A stretch of 64,000 bases of DNA from Actibacterium atlanticum. GTDB taxonomy: Bacteria; Pseudomonadota; Alphaproteobacteria; Rhodobacterales; Rhodobacteraceae. Below the pieces are notes generated by a model. It was not told the DNA's origin, searched no databases, and worked only from the letters and a program-made list of their open reading frames with translations. Location: positions 49,539 to 113,538 of the forward strand of contig NZ_AQQY01000009.1 in the NCBI RefSeq assembly GCF_000671395.1. Reading direction: 5' to 3'. Position numbers and translations under genes: made by a program. Of the stretch, positions 62,966 to 64,000 are shown in pieces; position 1 is the stretch's first letter; every line of letters begins with the position of its first letter.

Positions 62966-63889
62966 ATGAATTCCAAATTCGGATATCTCATCGCGATTGT
63001 GTTGCTCTTGGTTGCGCCCTTCGTGATCTACCCCGTATTTCTGATGAAGCTTCTGTGCTTTGCCCTGTTCGCCTGTGCGTTCAACCTGATCCTCGGTTAC
63101 GGCGGCCTGTTGTCCTTTGGCCATGCCGCTTTCTTTGGCGGCGCAGCCTATGTCACCGGCCATGCGCTCAAGGTCTGGAACCTGCCGACCGAACTGGGCA
63201 TCCTGATAGGCGCAGGCGGGGCCTGCATTCTGGGGCTGGCCATTGGTCTGCTGGCGATCCGCCGCCAGGGCATCTACTTTGCGATGATTACCCTAGCGAT
63301 GGCGCAGATGGTGTATTTCCTGTTCATAAGTGCCGATTTCACCGGCGGTGAAAACGGCCTGCAAGGTGTGCCCCGCGGCACGGCATTGGGGCTGGTCGAT
63401 CTGCAAGACAATATCAACATGTACTACTTCGTCCTGGTGGTTTTCGCGCTTGGTTACTTCCTGGTCGCCCGCACCGTGAACTCGCCCTTCGGGCAGGTTC
63501 TGGGGGCCATTCGCGACAACGAAGACCGCGCCACGTCGTTGGGCTATGACGTCGACCGCTACAAGCTGCTGGCCTTCGTGTTGTCAGCCACGCTGGCCGG
63601 GCTGGCGGGGGCGACCAAAACGGTGGTGTTCCAACTGGCCTCGCTGACCGATGCTCATTGGCACATGTCCGGCGAGGTGGTTTTGATGACCCTGCTGGGC
63701 GGGCTGGGCACCATCGTAGGCCCGGCAGTCGGCGCCGGTGTGATCATCACTTTGCAGAACTATCTGGCTTCAGGGCCGCTGGGCGCTTGGGTGCCGGTGG
63801 TGCTGGGTGTGATCTTCGTGATCTGCGTGCTGGCCTTCCGTCGCGGCATCGTCGGCGAGTTGCGCGAGATGATGCGCAAATCTTTCTAA
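62966..63889 (+). CDS. livM: Branched-chain-type ABC transporter permease LivM-like
   Basis: A 307-residue LivM-class permease. NLILGYGGLLSFGHAAFFGGAAY is the first conserved segment; GQVLGAIRDNEDRATSLGYDV is the EAA-like cytoplasmic loop, and GEVVLMTLLGGLGTIVGPAVGA follows near the C-terminus. The ATG at 62966 after AAAGGAG is chosen over an upstream open stretch inside LivH. A hairpin with a short T-run ends the gene. Confidence 0.92.
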   Translation: MNSKFGYLIAIVLLLVAPFVIYPVFLMKLLCFALFACAFNLILGYGGLLSFGHAAFFGGAAYVTGHALKVWNLPTELGILIGAGGACILGLAIGLLAIRRQGIYFAMITLAMAQMVYFLFISADFTGGENGLQGVPRGTALGLVDLQDNINMYYFVLVVFALGYFLVARTVNSPFGQVLGAIRDNEDRATSLGYDVDRYKLLAFVLSATLAGLAGATKTVVFQLASLTDAHWHMSGEVVLMTLLGGLGTIVGPAVGAGVIITLQNYLASGPLGAWVPVVLGVIFVICVLAFRRGIVGELREMMRKSF

Positions 63890-63894
63890 CAACG

Positions 63895-63918
63895 GGCAGG
63901 CCCCAAAGGGCCGCCTTT
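63895..63918 (+). terminator. Terminator after livM
   Basis: GGC-A-GGCCC and GGGCC-GCC pair around CAAA (one bulged A), followed by TTTCT. It separates the liv genes from etfB, 28 nt before the etfB start. Confidence 0.7.
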
Positions 63919-63946
63919 CTGAAACCCGTATCGCAGGAGTGACAGG

Positions 63947-64000
63947 ATGAAGGTGCTAGTGCCTGTAAAACGCGTGATCGACTACAATGTGAAGGTTCGC
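63947..64000 (+). CDS. etfB: Electron transfer flavoprotein beta subunit, truncated by the window edge
   Basis: Only 18 codons are visible: MKVLVPVKRVIDYNVKVR. This is the classic start of EtfB, the beta subunit of the flavoprotein that carries electrons from acyl-CoA dehydrogenases to the quinone pool. GCAGGAG lies about 8 nt before the ATG. etfA is expected next, outside the window. Its position suits the acyl-CoA metabolism of the operon upstream. Confidence 0.85.
   Translation, partial: MKVLVPVKRVIDYNVKVR

Overview
The window looks like a chromosomal (or large replicon) piece of a marine-type Rhodobacteraceae (Roseobacter group) alphaproteobacterium. The grounds are GC-rich coding sequence with alphaproteobacterial codon use, the gene order pcaQ / pobA-pcaD-pcaC-pcaH-pcaG followed by a DUF849 (BKACE) gene and pcaB, an agl-type alpha-glucoside locus, two TRAP transporters and four ABC importers. 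Almost everything is catabolic or nutrient uptake. I see no rRNA, tRNA or CRISPR array.

Layout. (1) 1-6447: a CoA-dependent hydroxycinnamate (ferulate/coumarate-type) side-chain operon: SDR dehydrogenase, enoyl-CoA hydratase, MarR regulator, feruloyl-CoA synthase-like ligase, an amidohydrolase bounded on both sides by the same 12-nt sequence, and an acyl-CoA dehydrogenase. (2) 6469-13215: pcaQ divergent from pobA-pcaDCHG-BKACE-pcaB, taking 4-hydroxybenzoate through protocatechuate to 3-oxoadipate. pcaIJ and pcaF are absent here; the BKACE gene may replace them. (3) 13212-23142: alpha/beta-glucoside locus with a LacI-type repressor, GH1 glucosidase and glucokinase divergent from aglEFGAK; two AAAGCGCTTT palindromes sit between the arms. 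(4) 23278-38803: a two-armed nitrogen-scavenging locus around one LysR regulator. The left arm is a peptide-type ABC importer ending in allophanate hydrolase. The right arm is a BMP/nucleoside-type ABC importer with formamidase, biuret hydrolase, a second isochorismatase-like hydrolase (candidate triuret hydrolase) and a cupin. The same LysR-type T-N11-A motif lies before both arms. (5) 38882-49696: an unassigned organic-acid/alcohol locus: acid-sugar dehydratase-like enolase, AraC regulator, aldehyde dehydrogenase, TRAP transporter, iron alcohol dehydrogenase, and a second, oppositely oriented TRAP transporter in M-P-Q order.

(6) 49697-57544: the only clearly mobile, poorly conserved part. 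It holds two different decayed IS3-family transposase ends, an orphan Imm11/DUF1629 immunity-like gene, a perfect 10-bp inverted repeat, and a 1704-residue fusion of a DEDD exonuclease-like domain, a zinc-type cysteine cluster, a RecQ helicase and a UvrD/PcrA helicase. The helicase fusion is the best candidate here for an undescribed genome-maintenance or anti-phage system. (7) 57545-64000: acyl-CoA synthetase followed by a Liv-type branched-chain ABC importer (ATPases, binding protein, permeases) and the first codons of etfB at the window edge.

How it fits together: regions 1 and 2 form a lignin-aromatic funnel, region 3 feeds glucose from plant or algal glucosides, and region 4 supplies nitrogen from urea oligomers through allophanate. 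All functions are assigned from sequence motifs and gene context read by eye; no database search was run.
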